From Enterocloster lavalensis (lineage in GTDB: Bacteria > Bacillota > Clostridia > Lachnospirales > Lachnospiraceae), in the NCBI RefSeq assembly GCF_902364025.1, contig NZ_CABJCG010000027.1:6957-70956 (forward strand): a DNA stretch of 64,000 bases. Reading direction: 5' to 3'. Position 1 is the stretch's first letter, and every line of letters starts with the position of its first letter. A program made the translations under genes and the position numbers. Below the pieces are notes generated by a model. It was not told the origin of the DNA, made no database searches, and saw only the letters and a list, made by a program, of their open reading frames with translations. Below are positions 16,472 to 25,010 of this stretch, piece by piece.

Positions 16472-17649
16472 TGGGAATTACGGTAGATGTTGCATATAAG
16501 AGCCTGAACAAATACACTGAGATCCTGTGCGGGGACAAGGTGGAGCTCTTGCAGACCGAGGACTCCAACATCATGATTCTGGCGGACGGCATGGGCAGCG
16601 GCGTGAAGGCCAACATCCTCTCCACCCTGACCTCCAAGATTCTGGGCACCATGTTCTTAAACGGGGCTACCCTGGAGGAGTGCGTGGACACCATCAGCGA
16701 GACGCTGCCCATCTGCCAGGTGCGGCAGGTGGCTTACTCCACCTTCAGCATTTTGCAGGTGTACCACAACGGCGACGCCTATCTGGTGGAGTACGACAAC
16801 CCGGGCTGTATTTTCGTCCGGGACGGGAAGCTGATGGAGATTCCCCAGAATGTGCGGGAGATTCAGGGCAAGAAGATCAATGAGTACCGCTTCAAGGTGC
16901 AGAAGGGCGACGCCCTGATCCTGATGAGCGACGGCACCATCCACGCCGGAGTGGGCGAACTGTTAAACTTCGGCTGGCTGTGGCAGGACATCGCGGACTA
17001 CGCGGTGCGCCAGTACGCCCTGACCGTGTCGGCCATGCGCCTTGCCACGTCCATCAGCCGGGCCTGCGACGAGCTGTATCAGTTCCGCCCCGGCGACGAC
17101 ACCACCGTGGCCTGCATGCGCATCATCGACAGCAAGCCGGTGCATCTGATGACCGGCCCGGCCAGAAACCCGGAGGACGACGTGCGCATGGTCCACGAGT
17201 TTATGGCGGATGCGGGCGCGCGCACCATCGTCTGCGGCGGAACCAGCGCCACCATCGTTTCCCGGGTGCTGAACAAACGCCTGGACGTGTCCCTGGATTA
17301 CGTGGACCCGGAGATTCCGCCCATCGCTTACATGGACGGGGTGGACCTGGTGACCGAGGGCGTGCTGACTCTGAACCGGGTGCTGCAGCTTCTGCGCCGC
17401 TATGTGAAAAATGAGACGGTGTCCGAGGAATTTTTCGAGGAGCTGGACAAACCAAACGGCGGTTCCATGGTGGCAAAGGTGCTGATCGAGGACTGTACCG
17501 AGGTTCATCTGTTCGTTGGAAAGGCCATCAACAGCGCTTACCAGAACCCCGGACTGCCGTTTGACCTGGGAATCCGCCAGAACCTGGTGGAACAGCTGAA
17601 ACACGTGATCGAGGAGATGGGAAAAACCGTCACAATCACGTATTATTAA
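16468..17649 (+). CDS. SpoIIE/PP2C-type serine phosphatase, output of the hydrogen sensor
   Basis: 393 residues with a PP2C-like SpoIIE fold over the first 215: ILADGMGSG (metal-binding Asp), VEYDNPG, LMSDGTI and GDDTTVACM. The remaining 175 residues (GPARNPEDD onward, with TIVCGGTSATI) form a second domain often attached in these operons, which I do not recognise by name. Its start codon overlaps the hydrogenase stop codon. Phosphatases of this type next to HydS are thought to relay the H2 signal to a regulator; the target protein is unknown. Confidence 0.88.
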   Translation: MMGITVDVAYKSLNKYTEILCGDKVELLQTEDSNIMILADGMGSGVKANILSTLTSKILGTMFLNGATLEECVDTISETLPICQVRQVAYSTFSILQVYHNGDAYLVEYDNPGCIFVRDGKLMEIPQNVREIQGKKINEYRFKVQKGDALILMSDGTIHAGVGELLNFGWLWQDIADYAVRQYALTVSAMRLATSISRACDELYQFRPGDDTTVACMRIIDSKPVHLMTGPARNPEDDVRMVHEFMADAGARTIVCGGTSATIVSRVLNKRLDVSLDYVDPEIPPIAYMDGVDLVTEGVLTLNRVLQLLRRYVKNETVSEEFFEELDKPNGGSMVAKVLIEDCTEVHLFVGKAINSAYQNPGLPFDLGIRQNLVEQLKHVIEEMGKTVTITYY

Positions 17650-17730
17650 CGGCTTTCTTACACTATAGTTAAAAAATATACAAAGTTGACTAATTTTTCA
17701 CAAAAAGCGCCTTTGTACCGTTTTTAGGAC

Positions 17731-17759
17731 TTGCTTTTTTCTTATGTATATAGTAGATT
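17731..17759 (+). promoter_or_regulatory. Candidate promoter of the group B hydrogenase
   Basis: TTGCTT at 17731-17736, 17 bases, TAGATT at 17754-17759. It lies just upstream of the inserted element at 17778, which puts the element in the 5' UTR. Confidence 0.4.
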
Positions 17760-17769
17760 TCTATTGTTG

Positions 17770-17918
17770 ATAAGAGGGTAACTATTCAGTAGGTCTGCGC
17801 GCTTGCTGCGCTGACCGTACGAAAATCTGAGCTTGCATGCAAAAATCCCATCGACGAAGTCGATTTTAAATGGATTTTTGTCCGTATCTGTGAAGGTACT
17901 GAACAGATACATAAGAGG
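17770..17918. mobile_element. MITE-like element, 133 bp, with 8-bp target duplication
   Basis: The element is 17778-17910. Its ends GTAACTATTCAGTA and TACTGAACAGATAC are 14-bp inverted repeats with two mismatches. ATAAGAGG occurs on both sides (17770-17777 and 17911-17918) as a target-site duplication. Inside are two hairpins: 17792-17816 (GGTC/GACC and GCGC/GCGC) and 17841-17879 (AAAAATCCCATCGAC ... TGGATTTTT), the second with a T run like an intrinsic terminator. It has no coding capacity. A second copy begins at 63902. Its transposase source is not in the window. Confidence 0.8.
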
Positions 17919-17945
17919 GTAGATTGATAGAGGAGGAAAAGAGAA

Positions 17946-19400
17946 ATGGTAACCAATGATGCGACAATTCTGCGATTGAAGCATGAGGTCCTGTATGCGG
18001 TGGCCAAGGCGTCCTGGGAGGGAAAGCTGGAGGAAAAGACCCACGACATTCCCTATGAGATTATCCCGGGTCCCCAGGCGACTTACCGCTGCTGTATTTA
18101 TAAAGAGCGTGAGATCATCCGGCAGAGAGTGCGCCTGGCGGAGGGAAAATGCCCCAAGGGCAAAAACTCCTCCAACGTGGTACAGGTCATCAACGCGGCC
18201 TGCGAGGAGTGTCCCATCGCCGCCTACGTGGTGACGGACAACTGCCAGAAGTGCATGGGCAAGGCCTGCCAGAATTCCTGTAATTTCGGCGCAATCAGCA
18301 TGGGCCGCGACCGCGCTTACATCGATCCGGCCAAGTGCAAGTCCTGCGGAAAATGTTCCCAGGCCTGTCCCTACAACGCCATCGCCCATCTGGAGCGCCC
18401 CTGCAAGAAGAGCTGCCCGGTGGACGCCATCACCTACGACGAGTACGGCATCTGCGAGATCGATGAGAAGAAATGCATCGAGTGCGGCAACTGCGTGCAC
18501 AGCTGCCCCTTTGGCGCCATTGACTCCAAAACCTTTATGATAGACGTGATTAACCTGATCCAGGCCGGCAAGAAGGTGGTCGCCATGGTGGCGCCCGCCA
18601 CTGAGGGCCAGTTCGGACCGGACATCACCATGGCCAGCTGGCGGACCGCCCTGAAAAAGACGGGCTTCGCCGATATGGTGGAGGTGGGCCTTGGCGGCGA
18701 TATGACCGCTGCCTACGAGGCCGACGAGTGGATGGAGGCCTACAAGGAAGGTAAGAAGCTGACCACTTCCTGCTGCCCGGCTTTCGTGAACATGATCAAG
18801 AAGCATTTCCCCATGCTGTTGGACAACATGTCCACCACCGTGTCCCCCATGTGCGCGGTGTCCCGCCTGTTAAAGGCCATGGACCCGGAGACCATCACCG
18901 TGTTCATCGGTCCGTGTATCGCCAAGAAGAGCGAGGCCCTGGATCTGAACGTGAAGGACAACGCGGACTATGTGCTGAATCTGGAGGAAGTGAACGCCAT
19001 GATGAAGGCCAAGGGTGTGGAGCTTGAGCCGGAGCCCAACGGATACCAGGAGAGCTCCGTGTTTGGCAAACGCTTCGGCAACGGCGGCGGCGTGACGAAT
19101 GCGGTGCTGGAGTGCATGCAGGAAGCGGGCGAGAACACCGACGGCATCAAGGTTGCCAAATGCAACGGCGCGGTGGAGTGCAAGAAGGCTCTGCTCATGC
19201 TGCGTGTGGGTAAGCTGCCCGAGGACTTCGTGGAAGGTATGGCCTGCGTGGGCGGCTGCGTGGGCGGTCCCAGCAAGCGCAAGGCTGAGAACGAGTTCAA
19301 AAAGGACCGCGACGCCCTGATCGGCCAGGCCGACGGCCGCAAGGTGCGGGAGAATTTGAAGAATTATCCCATGGATCAGTTCTCGATGCACAGGCATTGA
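17946..19400 (+). CDS. Group B monomeric [FeFe]-hydrogenase
   Basis: 484 residues. The N terminus carries several [4Fe-4S] motifs (CEECP; CQKCMGKAC; CKSCGKCSQAC; CIECGNCVHSC), more than in the sensory protein. The H-cluster domain has ligands Cys276 (TSCCP), Cys324 (GPCIAKK), Cys434 and Cys438 (MACVGGC). This layout fits the group B enzymes of gut Clostridia, which probably use reduced ferredoxin to make H2. It follows the HydS/phosphatase pair, but after a 296-base gap with its own promoter and an inserted element. AGGAGG is at 17931-17936. Maturases HydEFG are not in the window. Confidence 0.9.
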   Translation: MVTNDATILRLKHEVLYAVAKASWEGKLEEKTHDIPYEIIPGPQATYRCCIYKEREIIRQRVRLAEGKCPKGKNSSNVVQVINAACEECPIAAYVVTDNCQKCMGKACQNSCNFGAISMGRDRAYIDPAKCKSCGKCSQACPYNAIAHLERPCKKSCPVDAITYDEYGICEIDEKKCIECGNCVHSCPFGAIDSKTFMIDVINLIQAGKKVVAMVAPATEGQFGPDITMASWRTALKKTGFADMVEVGLGGDMTAAYEADEWMEAYKEGKKLTTSCCPAFVNMIKKHFPMLLDNMSTTVSPMCAVSRLLKAMDPETITVFIGPCIAKKSEALDLNVKDNADYVLNLEEVNAMMKAKGVELEPEPNGYQESSVFGKRFGNGGGVTNAVLECMQEAGENTDGIKVAKCNGAVECKKALLMLRVGKLPEDFVEGMACVGGCVGGPSKRKAENEFKKDRDALIGQADGRKVRENLKNYPMDQFSMHRH

Positions 19401-19763
19401 GGCGCGGCGGAGCTTAGTGAGAAACGGAAGTGTCCAGACGATGGAAGTCTGGGTGATCCGGATGCCGGCAGATCATAACATAACAGAAGTGCTCATTTGA
19501 GCGTGCAAAACTCCCTGGGACTGCGGTTCCGGGGGTTTTTGCATCGGATATTGCAGGGCGGCGGTTCGGACTGGTATTGTGGAAAAATATCGCCAAAACC
19601 TCTTGAATTCATTTTCATCTTATGCTATCCTCTATTTCATAGAAGTTATCTCTTCTATCGTTCTTTTTACAAATCAATTATCATTCTGAATCGTTCAGAA
19701 CGCGGCGTTTCGCCGGAAAAATCATTGAATCAAATCGAAAATCTGCATATCAGGAGGGAGTTT
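19401..19763. other. Intergenic region between hydrogenase and DUF2325 genes
   Basis: 363 bases without a gene. It holds a terminator at 19504-19543, a candidate promoter (TTGAAT 19603-19608, 17 bases, TATCCT 19626-19631) and a perfect palindrome TTCTGAA-TCG-TTCAGAA at 19684-19700 that could be an operator. The part from 19590 is clearly AT-rich. Confidence 0.55.
19504..19543 (+). terminator. Rho-independent terminator of the hydrogenase gene
   Basis: TGCAAAACTCCCTGG pairs with CCGGGGGTTTTTGCA around a short loop; the stem contains one or two mismatches. Confidence 0.7.
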
Positions 19764-21659
19764 ATGGGGCAATGGAACATTATTTGCAACGGCGTCTGCT
19801 GCTATGGGAGGCCGAAGGCTGCTTTTGTGGCTAAAAGCATGGGGGTTTCGGCCGGCGCCAGGCATACGGTGATGGAAATGCTGATGGAGTCCGGGGAGAC
19901 AGAAGGGCTGTTCCGGTTGATCGACGCGGAAAACGGGGTGGCTGGTTTGGAGGCCAGATGGGGCGACGACGAGCTGGAACGGGTCTTTGAGGCGGTTTAC
20001 AGCAAACGGTTGAGGAATCACCGGGAAAAGCTGCCGGAAGAGGCGCGTTTCTTTCTTGCGCCCATTTTTGAGCTGGACCACCGGGAAATTCACGTGGACA
20101 GTCTGCCGTTTTTGATTTACGCAATGGTCCGCAACCAGCGCTGCCGGACCGCGTTAAAAGAGGCGACGGACCGGGAGGCGGATCGGTGCTATGAGGCGTA
20201 CCGGGAATCGGATCTCAGGGAGGCGGCTTTTTTCTGCTGGTTTCTCCAGGAGGACCGGGAGCTGGCGAGGAACGCCGCGGGCTTGCTGCTCCTGGCGCGC
20301 CGGCAGGCGGAGGGGGAGCGCTGCCGGGCCCTGATGGAAATCCTGAATCTGGGGTATAAGCCGCTTCGGAATCAGATCAAGAAGCTGAACGCATTTTCAG
20401 GGGACAATTTCAGCGCGGCTTTGGACGACAACAGCGACATGGCGGAAAATCTGTCCCGGATGATGGTGCAGATGGCTATTGCGGAGGATTTGGGGATACC
20501 GGTTCTCCACGACTATCTTTTTTACATTGTCCTTCAGATGCTGTTGATCTATGAGGAGGAGATGATGAGCCCTCCGGCCGGTCCGGCGTGCACCCGGGAG
20601 GGGGTAAGCTGCTACCGGAAGCTGCAAAAGGAGAATCCTTACCTGGAGTCCTACCATGCCAGTTTTTATCTGGCGGGGAGCGAGATTATGGAGCGGGGGA
20701 AGGCCGGGGGATGCGGGAAAGCCGGGGCGCGCGGGAAGGCCGGGGCACACGGGGAGGCCGGGGCGCGGGGAAAAGCCGGGGCGTACGGGGAAGCCGGGAA
20801 CGCTATGGGGGCACGGGAGGCCGGCAAGACCGCTTCCGCACCGGCCTCTCCTCTTCCCGGCGGAAAATGGGGGATTGCCTCACCGCCTGAGCCCATGGAG
20901 CTTCTGTTTCTCCACTACAGGCTGCACCCCAGGATGCTGGCCGGGATCCGGCTGGAGCGCAGGGAATGCGAGCAGATTTTCAGCCTGTTCGGGTCTCTGA
21001 GCGAGGAGGAGTACGAATCCATACTCCTGGCAGCCACCTTATGCAAATACATCGAACAGCTACACCGCCAGTGCGAGGAAAACCAGTTGGAAGAGCTGCG
21101 CTGCCGCTCCAGGCAGATCGAGGAGCGGGAGCGCCAGCTGGTTCTTAGACAGGAACAGCTGGCGCAACGGGAGCGGCTGATCGCCGGACAACGGGAGGCG
21201 CTGGAACGCCTGGCGGGAGATCAGACACAGAAGATCCAAAAACTGGAAAACGCGCTGCGGGAACTTGTGGAACGGCACGAGAAGGAAAAAGAGGAATTGG
21301 CCAGCCTGCGCAGTTTCGCGTACCAGCTGCGGGCGGGACAGGAGGAAGAGCTGCCGGCCCACGGCAGGGAAAAGCTGGAGGGTCTGAGAATTGAAAAGAG
21401 CCTTGTGATCGGCGGTCACAGCAACTGGCAGAAAAAGATGCGCTGTCATTTTCCGAACAGCCAGTTCCTGGCCTGCGACAACCGGAATTTCGACCCGTCC
21501 ATACTCCGGAACAAGCGCTACATCATTTTCAATACCGATATTTTAAAACATGCCAGCTACAACCGGATTATGGCGGAGCGCAAAAAGGGACAGAAGATTC
21601 TTTATGTGCATGGAAATAATGTGGAGCGGTGCCTGGGGGAATTGGCGGGACAGTTGTAG
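19764..21659 (+). CDS. DUF2325 domain protein with Gly-Lys-Ala-Gly repeat and coiled coil
   Basis: 631 residues from the ATG at 19764, which follows AGGAGGG; the open frame upstream lacks a ribosome site. The N-terminal 300 residues are mostly helical. Residues 312-347 are six tandem hexapeptides (GKAGAR, GKAGAH, GEAGAR and similar). A strong coiled coil of Glu/Gln/Arg runs from about 435 to 530. The last 90 residues are a DUF2325 domain (KSLVIGGHSNW ... YVHGNNVERCLGEL). DUF2325 looks like a small Rossmann-type domain of unknown function, often attached to large helical proteins. No operon partner. I cannot assign a function. Confidence 0.75.
   Translation: MGQWNIICNGVCCYGRPKAAFVAKSMGVSAGARHTVMEMLMESGETEGLFRLIDAENGVAGLEARWGDDELERVFEAVYSKRLRNHREKLPEEARFFLAPIFELDHREIHVDSLPFLIYAMVRNQRCRTALKEATDREADRCYEAYRESDLREAAFFCWFLQEDRELARNAAGLLLLARRQAEGERCRALMEILNLGYKPLRNQIKKLNAFSGDNFSAALDDNSDMAENLSRMMVQMAIAEDLGIPVLHDYLFYIVLQMLLIYEEEMMSPPAGPACTREGVSCYRKLQKENPYLESYHASFYLAGSEIMERGKAGGCGKAGARGKAGAHGEAGARGKAGAYGEAGNAMGAREAGKTASAPASPLPGGKWGIASPPEPMELLFLHYRLHPRMLAGIRLERRECEQIFSLFGSLSEEEYESILLAATLCKYIEQLHRQCEENQLEELRCRSRQIEERERQLVLRQEQLAQRERLIAGQREALERLAGDQTQKIQKLENALRELVERHEKEKEELASLRSFAYQLRAGQEEELPAHGREKLEGLRIEKSLVIGGHSNWQKKMRCHFPNSQFLACDNRNFDPSILRNKRYIIFNTDILKHASYNRIMAERKKGQKILYVHGNNVERCLGELAGQL
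20697..20804 (+). repeat. 18-bp tandem repeat, six units, in frame in the DUF2325 gene
   Basis: Six consecutive 18-base units, for example GGGAAAGCCGGGGCGCGC, each coding six residues of the form G(K/E)AGxx. Because the unit is a multiple of three, copy-number change keeps the frame. Confidence 0.85.
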
Positions 21660-21708
21660 GAGAATTTGGCCGATATCACCCTTGAAAATCTGACAACCCT
21701 GTGATATG

Positions 21709-21753
21709 TTACATCTATCGGCAAAAATATTTAAAATATGCCAATAGATGTAA
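21709..21753. promoter_or_regulatory. Promoter overlapped by a large inverted repeat, AbiE-like operator
   Basis: TTACATCTATCGGCA (21709-21723) and TGCCAATAGATGTAA (21739-21753) are 15-base arms with one mismatch. TTACAT of the left arm serves as -35 and TAAAAT at 21732-21737 as -10, exactly 17 bases apart. A protein bound to the arms would cover the promoter. AbiEi antitoxins are known to repress their own operon at inverted repeats, so this is the likely operator of the gene at 21772. Confidence 0.65.
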
Positions 21754-21771
21754 TGCGGGAGGGAGAACAAG

Positions 21772-22509
21772 GTGTGGTATGAAGATGTGATGATGGATCA
21801 GCCGGATGACCGCATATTTAGCAGAAAGGTTTTGTTTACGGAGCTGAAGCGGGCCAATCAGGAACTGAATTATAATACATTTAAATGGCTTATGCCTGAA
21901 TTGTTATCCAAAGGTTTGATCTTCCGAGTGGGATATGATACTTATACCCGCAGTATGCCAAGCGGCAAGCTGTGGTACACGCCTGATTACAGCAAATATG
22001 CGCAAACTTTATTAAACACGATCGAGAGCGAATATCCTTTGGCAGAATTTTATGTGTTCGAATCGATTTTACTGAATGAATTTTTAAACCATCAAATTGC
22101 GCAAAATACGATTGTGATTCAGGTTGAAAAGGAAGTAGGAAGTTTCGTATTCGATTTTTTGGATGAGAAGCTGGGTGGAAGAATTTTGTATAAACCGGAT
22201 GAGAGGGAGTATCAGCGGTATTGGCGTGAGAACTGTGTCATTATCGTCGACCGTGTCAGCGAGTCGCCCAGAGATAGGCAGAACCCCCATCATATGATTC
22301 TTGAGAAGCTGCTGGTCGATTTGTTCGCAGAGACAGCGATCAAGCGCCTGTTCAGCCCCGGAGAGTATCCCCTGATTATGGAAATTGCCACGGGGCGGTA
22401 TTTTATAGATGAAAAGAAAATGCTGCGCTATGCCAGGAGGAGAAATGCCGCAGAGAAGATGATTGTATACATGGAGACGTTCAGAGATGATTGCAAAGGA
22501 AAACTATAG
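21772..22509 (+). CDS. AbiEi-like antitoxin (DUF6577-type) of a type IV toxin-antitoxin locus
   Basis: 245 residues from a GTG preceded by GGGAGGGAG. An N-terminal winged-helix-like part (FSRKVLFTELKRANQEL ... LLSKGLIFRVGYDTYTRS) precedes a region resembling AbiEi proteins (PLAEFYVFESILLNEFLNHQ; IIVDRVSESPRDRQNPHHMI; LEKLLVDLFAET). Such antitoxins counter a nucleotidyltransferase toxin and repress their own promoter. The gene is visibly AT-richer than its neighbours, a sign of transfer. The toxin start overlaps its 3' end by 23 bases, but the toxin is truncated. The family name is from memory; the link to AbiE rests on the partner remnant. Confidence 0.7.
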   Translation: MWYEDVMMDQPDDRIFSRKVLFTELKRANQELNYNTFKWLMPELLSKGLIFRVGYDTYTRSMPSGKLWYTPDYSKYAQTLLNTIESEYPLAEFYVFESILLNEFLNHQIAQNTIVIQVEKEVGSFVFDFLDEKLGGRILYKPDEREYQRYWRENCVIIVDRVSESPRDRQNPHHMILEKLLVDLFAETAIKRLFSPGEYPLIMEIATGRYFIDEKKMLRYARRRNAAEKMIVYMETFRDDCKGKL

Positions 22510-22615
22510 CAGGGAACATATTGAGGCGTTATACAGGGAAAGTGGTAACGACCCGGCTTTGTTAGAGCGGGTGTCCCAATCACCCATCCGGAACATTACA
22601 TACATTCAAGACTAA
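22487..22615 (+). pseudogene. AbiEii-like nucleotidyltransferase toxin, N-terminal remnant
   Basis: A 42-codon frame overlapping the antitoxin gene. It begins MIAKENYSREHIEAL and contains GNDPALLERV, the typical opening of AbiEii/AbiGii toxins, which normally run on for about 250 more residues with a GGT(S/A) nucleotidyltransferase motif. After Val29 the sequence changes to an unrelated tail and stops at 22613-22615. The following 270 bases contain no trace of the catalytic part, so a deletion rather than a point mutation ended the gene. Confidence 0.7.
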
Positions 22616-22889
22616 CCTCTAAAACATATCAAAAGCTTTCGTATATAAAACATGTAAATTTGGAAGCGTATGGATATCTTGTGGAATCCAGCAGAATGCT
22701 GGAGCACTTCTGATTGTTCTGTGTCTGTTCTCCTCACCCTACAAAACCTCCCTCCATTTTTTGTAAGCTTCCCCCATCCCGCAATGATATACTGACTCCA
22801 TAGAGCATCTGTGAGGCGGTGCTGCCGGAAACGTTTGCGGAGCGCCTGCAAAGACCCTGGGCATTTCTTGCCAGAAGGAGGTAAAGAAA

Positions 22890-24290
22890 TTGGAGCTGAA
22901 AGCGAATTGGAAGGATATGAGGGAATTTCTGGCATATCTTGAGGAGCGGGGAAAGCTGGATCATGTGAAGGAGGAGATGGACCCGGAGTGGGAAGTGAAC
23001 TACGCCACGAGGGCCACGCTTCAGAAACTGGGGCCGGCGCTTTACTTTGAGAATATCAAAGGGATGGACTATCCCATGGTTGCGGGGATGCTGGCTGAGG
23101 ACAGCCGTTTCCTGGCCGCGCTGGGACTGGAGAGCTGGGATACATACAACAATGAGTGGGCCAGACGCACGGAGACCCTGGTTCCCCCGGTGATGGTGGA
23201 GACCGGCCCATGTAAAGAGGAAACCATTGACGGCGACGATATCGATCTCGCCAAAATCTGTAACGTGAAATGGCACATCAAGGATAAGTCCGCGTTCCCG
23301 GGCACCCTGTTGATCTCTGTGACAAAAGATCCTGAGGACGGCGTTCACAACCTGGGAATCTACCGCATGGGAATCCAGGAAAAGAACAAGATGTGCTGGG
23401 GGGCGCCTGCTTCCACACACGGCGGTATGCACCTGGAGAAATGGGAGCGGCTGGAGAAGCCTATGCCGATGGCGCTGGTGACCGGCGTGGAGCCGCTGAT
23501 CGAGATTGCGGGTGGCGTGGGAACATCCCCGGGCGTGGATGAGTACACCATTGCAGGCGCGCTGCGCGGGGAACCGGTGGAGCTGGTGAAGTGCGACACC
23601 ATCGATATCAATGTTCCGGCCACAGCCGAGTGGGTGCTGGAAGGCCATATTTATCCCCATGACCGCCAGCACGAGGTGACGGAGTGGTTCGGCGAGTATA
23701 CCGGATTCTACGGGGAGGCTTCCACGCTTCCGGTATTTGTGGTGGAGCACATTACCCACCGCCATAATCCGATTTTCCACGGAACCCGCGAGCAGTGGTA
23801 TCCGTCGGAGAGCCATTATGTTGTGGGGCGTACCCACCAGGCCGAATCCTTCAAGCTGTTGAAGGCAGTGGTGCCCGGAGTTCTGGATATGCGCTGCAAC
23901 CCCGCCTATGAGGCGATTGTCAAGATTGACAAGATGTACAAAGGCCACCCGCAAAAGGTTATGAACGCCCTGTGGGGCATAAGCCGCGGTCCGTACAAGC
24001 ACATTATTGTGGTTGACAAGGATATCGATATCTGGGATTACGAGATGGTTCACTGGGCAATGTCCACCAGAGTGAAGGCGGACCGGGACGTGACCATTAT
24101 CCCGAGAATACCGGGCCAGTGGCTGGATCCGTCCTGCCCGTTCTCAGAGCGTCAGTATTCGGCCGGAATGGGTATTGACGCGACCATGCCGACAGAGGAG
24201 TACATCCGCTGTGGAAATAAGATTCCACAGCTGGTGGATGACCCTGAGATTATGGAGAGAGGAAAGAAGAGGTTTGGAGACCGCTTCTGA
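22890..24290 (+). CDS. UbiD family prenyl-FMN-dependent decarboxylase
   Basis: 466 residues starting at TTG with AAGGAGG eight bases before it. The UbiD fold is clear: GPCKEETIDGDDIDLAKI-type start of the core, Arg159 in IYRMGIQ, and the acidic stretch EWFGEYTG (Glu265, Glu269), corresponding to the Arg/Glu residues that serve prenyl-FMN chemistry. These enzymes reversibly decarboxylate aromatic, heteroaromatic or alpha,beta-unsaturated acids. The genes for cofactor synthesis (UbiX) and an LpdD-like chaperone follow, as in the gallate and hydroxybenzoate decarboxylase groups. Substrate unknown; neighbouring molybdenum hydroxylases suggest a hydroxylated ring. Confidence 0.9.
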   Translation: MELKANWKDMREFLAYLEERGKLDHVKEEMDPEWEVNYATRATLQKLGPALYFENIKGMDYPMVAGMLAEDSRFLAALGLESWDTYNNEWARRTETLVPPVMVETGPCKEETIDGDDIDLAKICNVKWHIKDKSAFPGTLLISVTKDPEDGVHNLGIYRMGIQEKNKMCWGAPASTHGGMHLEKWERLEKPMPMALVTGVEPLIEIAGGVGTSPGVDEYTIAGALRGEPVELVKCDTIDINVPATAEWVLEGHIYPHDRQHEVTEWFGEYTGFYGEASTLPVFVVEHITHRHNPIFHGTREQWYPSESHYVVGRTHQAESFKLLKAVVPGVLDMRCNPAYEAIVKIDKMYKGHPQKVMNALWGISRGPYKHIIVVDKDIDIWDYEMVHWAMSTRVKADRDVTIIPRIPGQWLDPSCPFSERQYSAGMGIDATMPTEEYIRCGNKIPQLVDDPEIMERGKKRFGDRF

Positions 24291-24303
24291 ATAGGATTAT
24301 GAT

Positions 24304-24326
24304 AACAGCCGGCGCTGCCGGCTGTT
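24304..24326 (+). terminator. Hairpin between ubiD-like and ubiX-like genes
   Basis: AACAGCCGGC-GCT-GCCGGCTGTT, a perfect ten-pair stem with a three-base loop, 13 bases after the UbiD stop. Followed only by GTTTGTG, so a weak terminator or an RNA-stability hairpin. Confidence 0.6.
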
Positions 24327-24427
24327 GTTTGTGTTCGGTTTGTTCTTAGATAATCGCCGCAGCTTTGGCCGTTCTTCTCAAACGGCCGGAGGCGGATCAA
24401 ACGCACCATGAGAGTCAGGAGAATATT

Positions 24428-24988
24428 ATGCGCATTATTGTGGGAATTTCCGGAGCCAGCGGCGTGGTCATGGGCTATGAGATGCTGAAGGCCCTCCGGA
24501 TGCAGGAAGATTGTGAGATCCACCTGGTGATCACCCAGGGGGCCATCGAAAATTTTAAATATGAGACGGACATGGAGATCAAAGAAGTGATGAAGCTGGC
24601 CGATTACTGCTACGACGACAAGAACATGGCGGCCTCCATCTCCAGCGGCTCCTTCCGCACGGACGGAATGATTGTGATTCCGTGCAGCATGAAGACGGTA
24701 TCCGCCATCGCAAACGGATACGGGGCTAATCTTTTGGTGCGGGCCGTGGACGTGTGTATCAAGGAGAGCCGCAGGGTGGTCCTGGTGCCCAGGGAGATGC
24801 CCCTAAGCCGGATTCATCTGGACAACCTGAAAAAGGCCGCTGACTACGGCTGCATTTTGCTGCCGCCCATGCTCACGTTTTACAACCACCCCACCACGGT
24901 AAAGGAGCAGGTGGACCACATTGTGGGCAAGGTGCTCATGCAGTTCGGTATGGAGCACAAGGCGTTTATCCCGTGGGAGGGAAAATAG
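24428..24988 (+). CDS. UbiX family flavin prenyltransferase
   Basis: 186 residues beginning MRIIVGISGASGVVMGYE, the FMN-binding start of UbiX. PCSMKTVSAIANGYGANLL and RRVVLVPREMPLSRIHLDNL are standard UbiX motifs. UbiX joins a dimethylallyl group to FMN to make prenyl-FMN, the cofactor for UbiD. AGGAG lies five bases before the ATG. It stands between UbiD and the LpdD-like gene. Confidence 0.93.
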   Translation: MRIIVGISGASGVVMGYEMLKALRMQEDCEIHLVITQGAIENFKYETDMEIKEVMKLADYCYDDKNMAASISSGSFRTDGMIVIPCSMKTVSAIANGYGANLLVRAVDVCIKESRRVVLVPREMPLSRIHLDNLKKAADYGCILLPPMLTFYNHPTTVKEQVDHIVGKVLMQFGMEHKAFIPWEGK

Positions 24989-25010
24989 GAGCGTTGAAAG
25001 GGGAATCTGC

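Noticed and set aside
17770..17918. Remnant of a full insertion sequence
   Set aside because: 133 bases with both inverted ends and no transposase fragment fit a MITE rather than a decayed IS.
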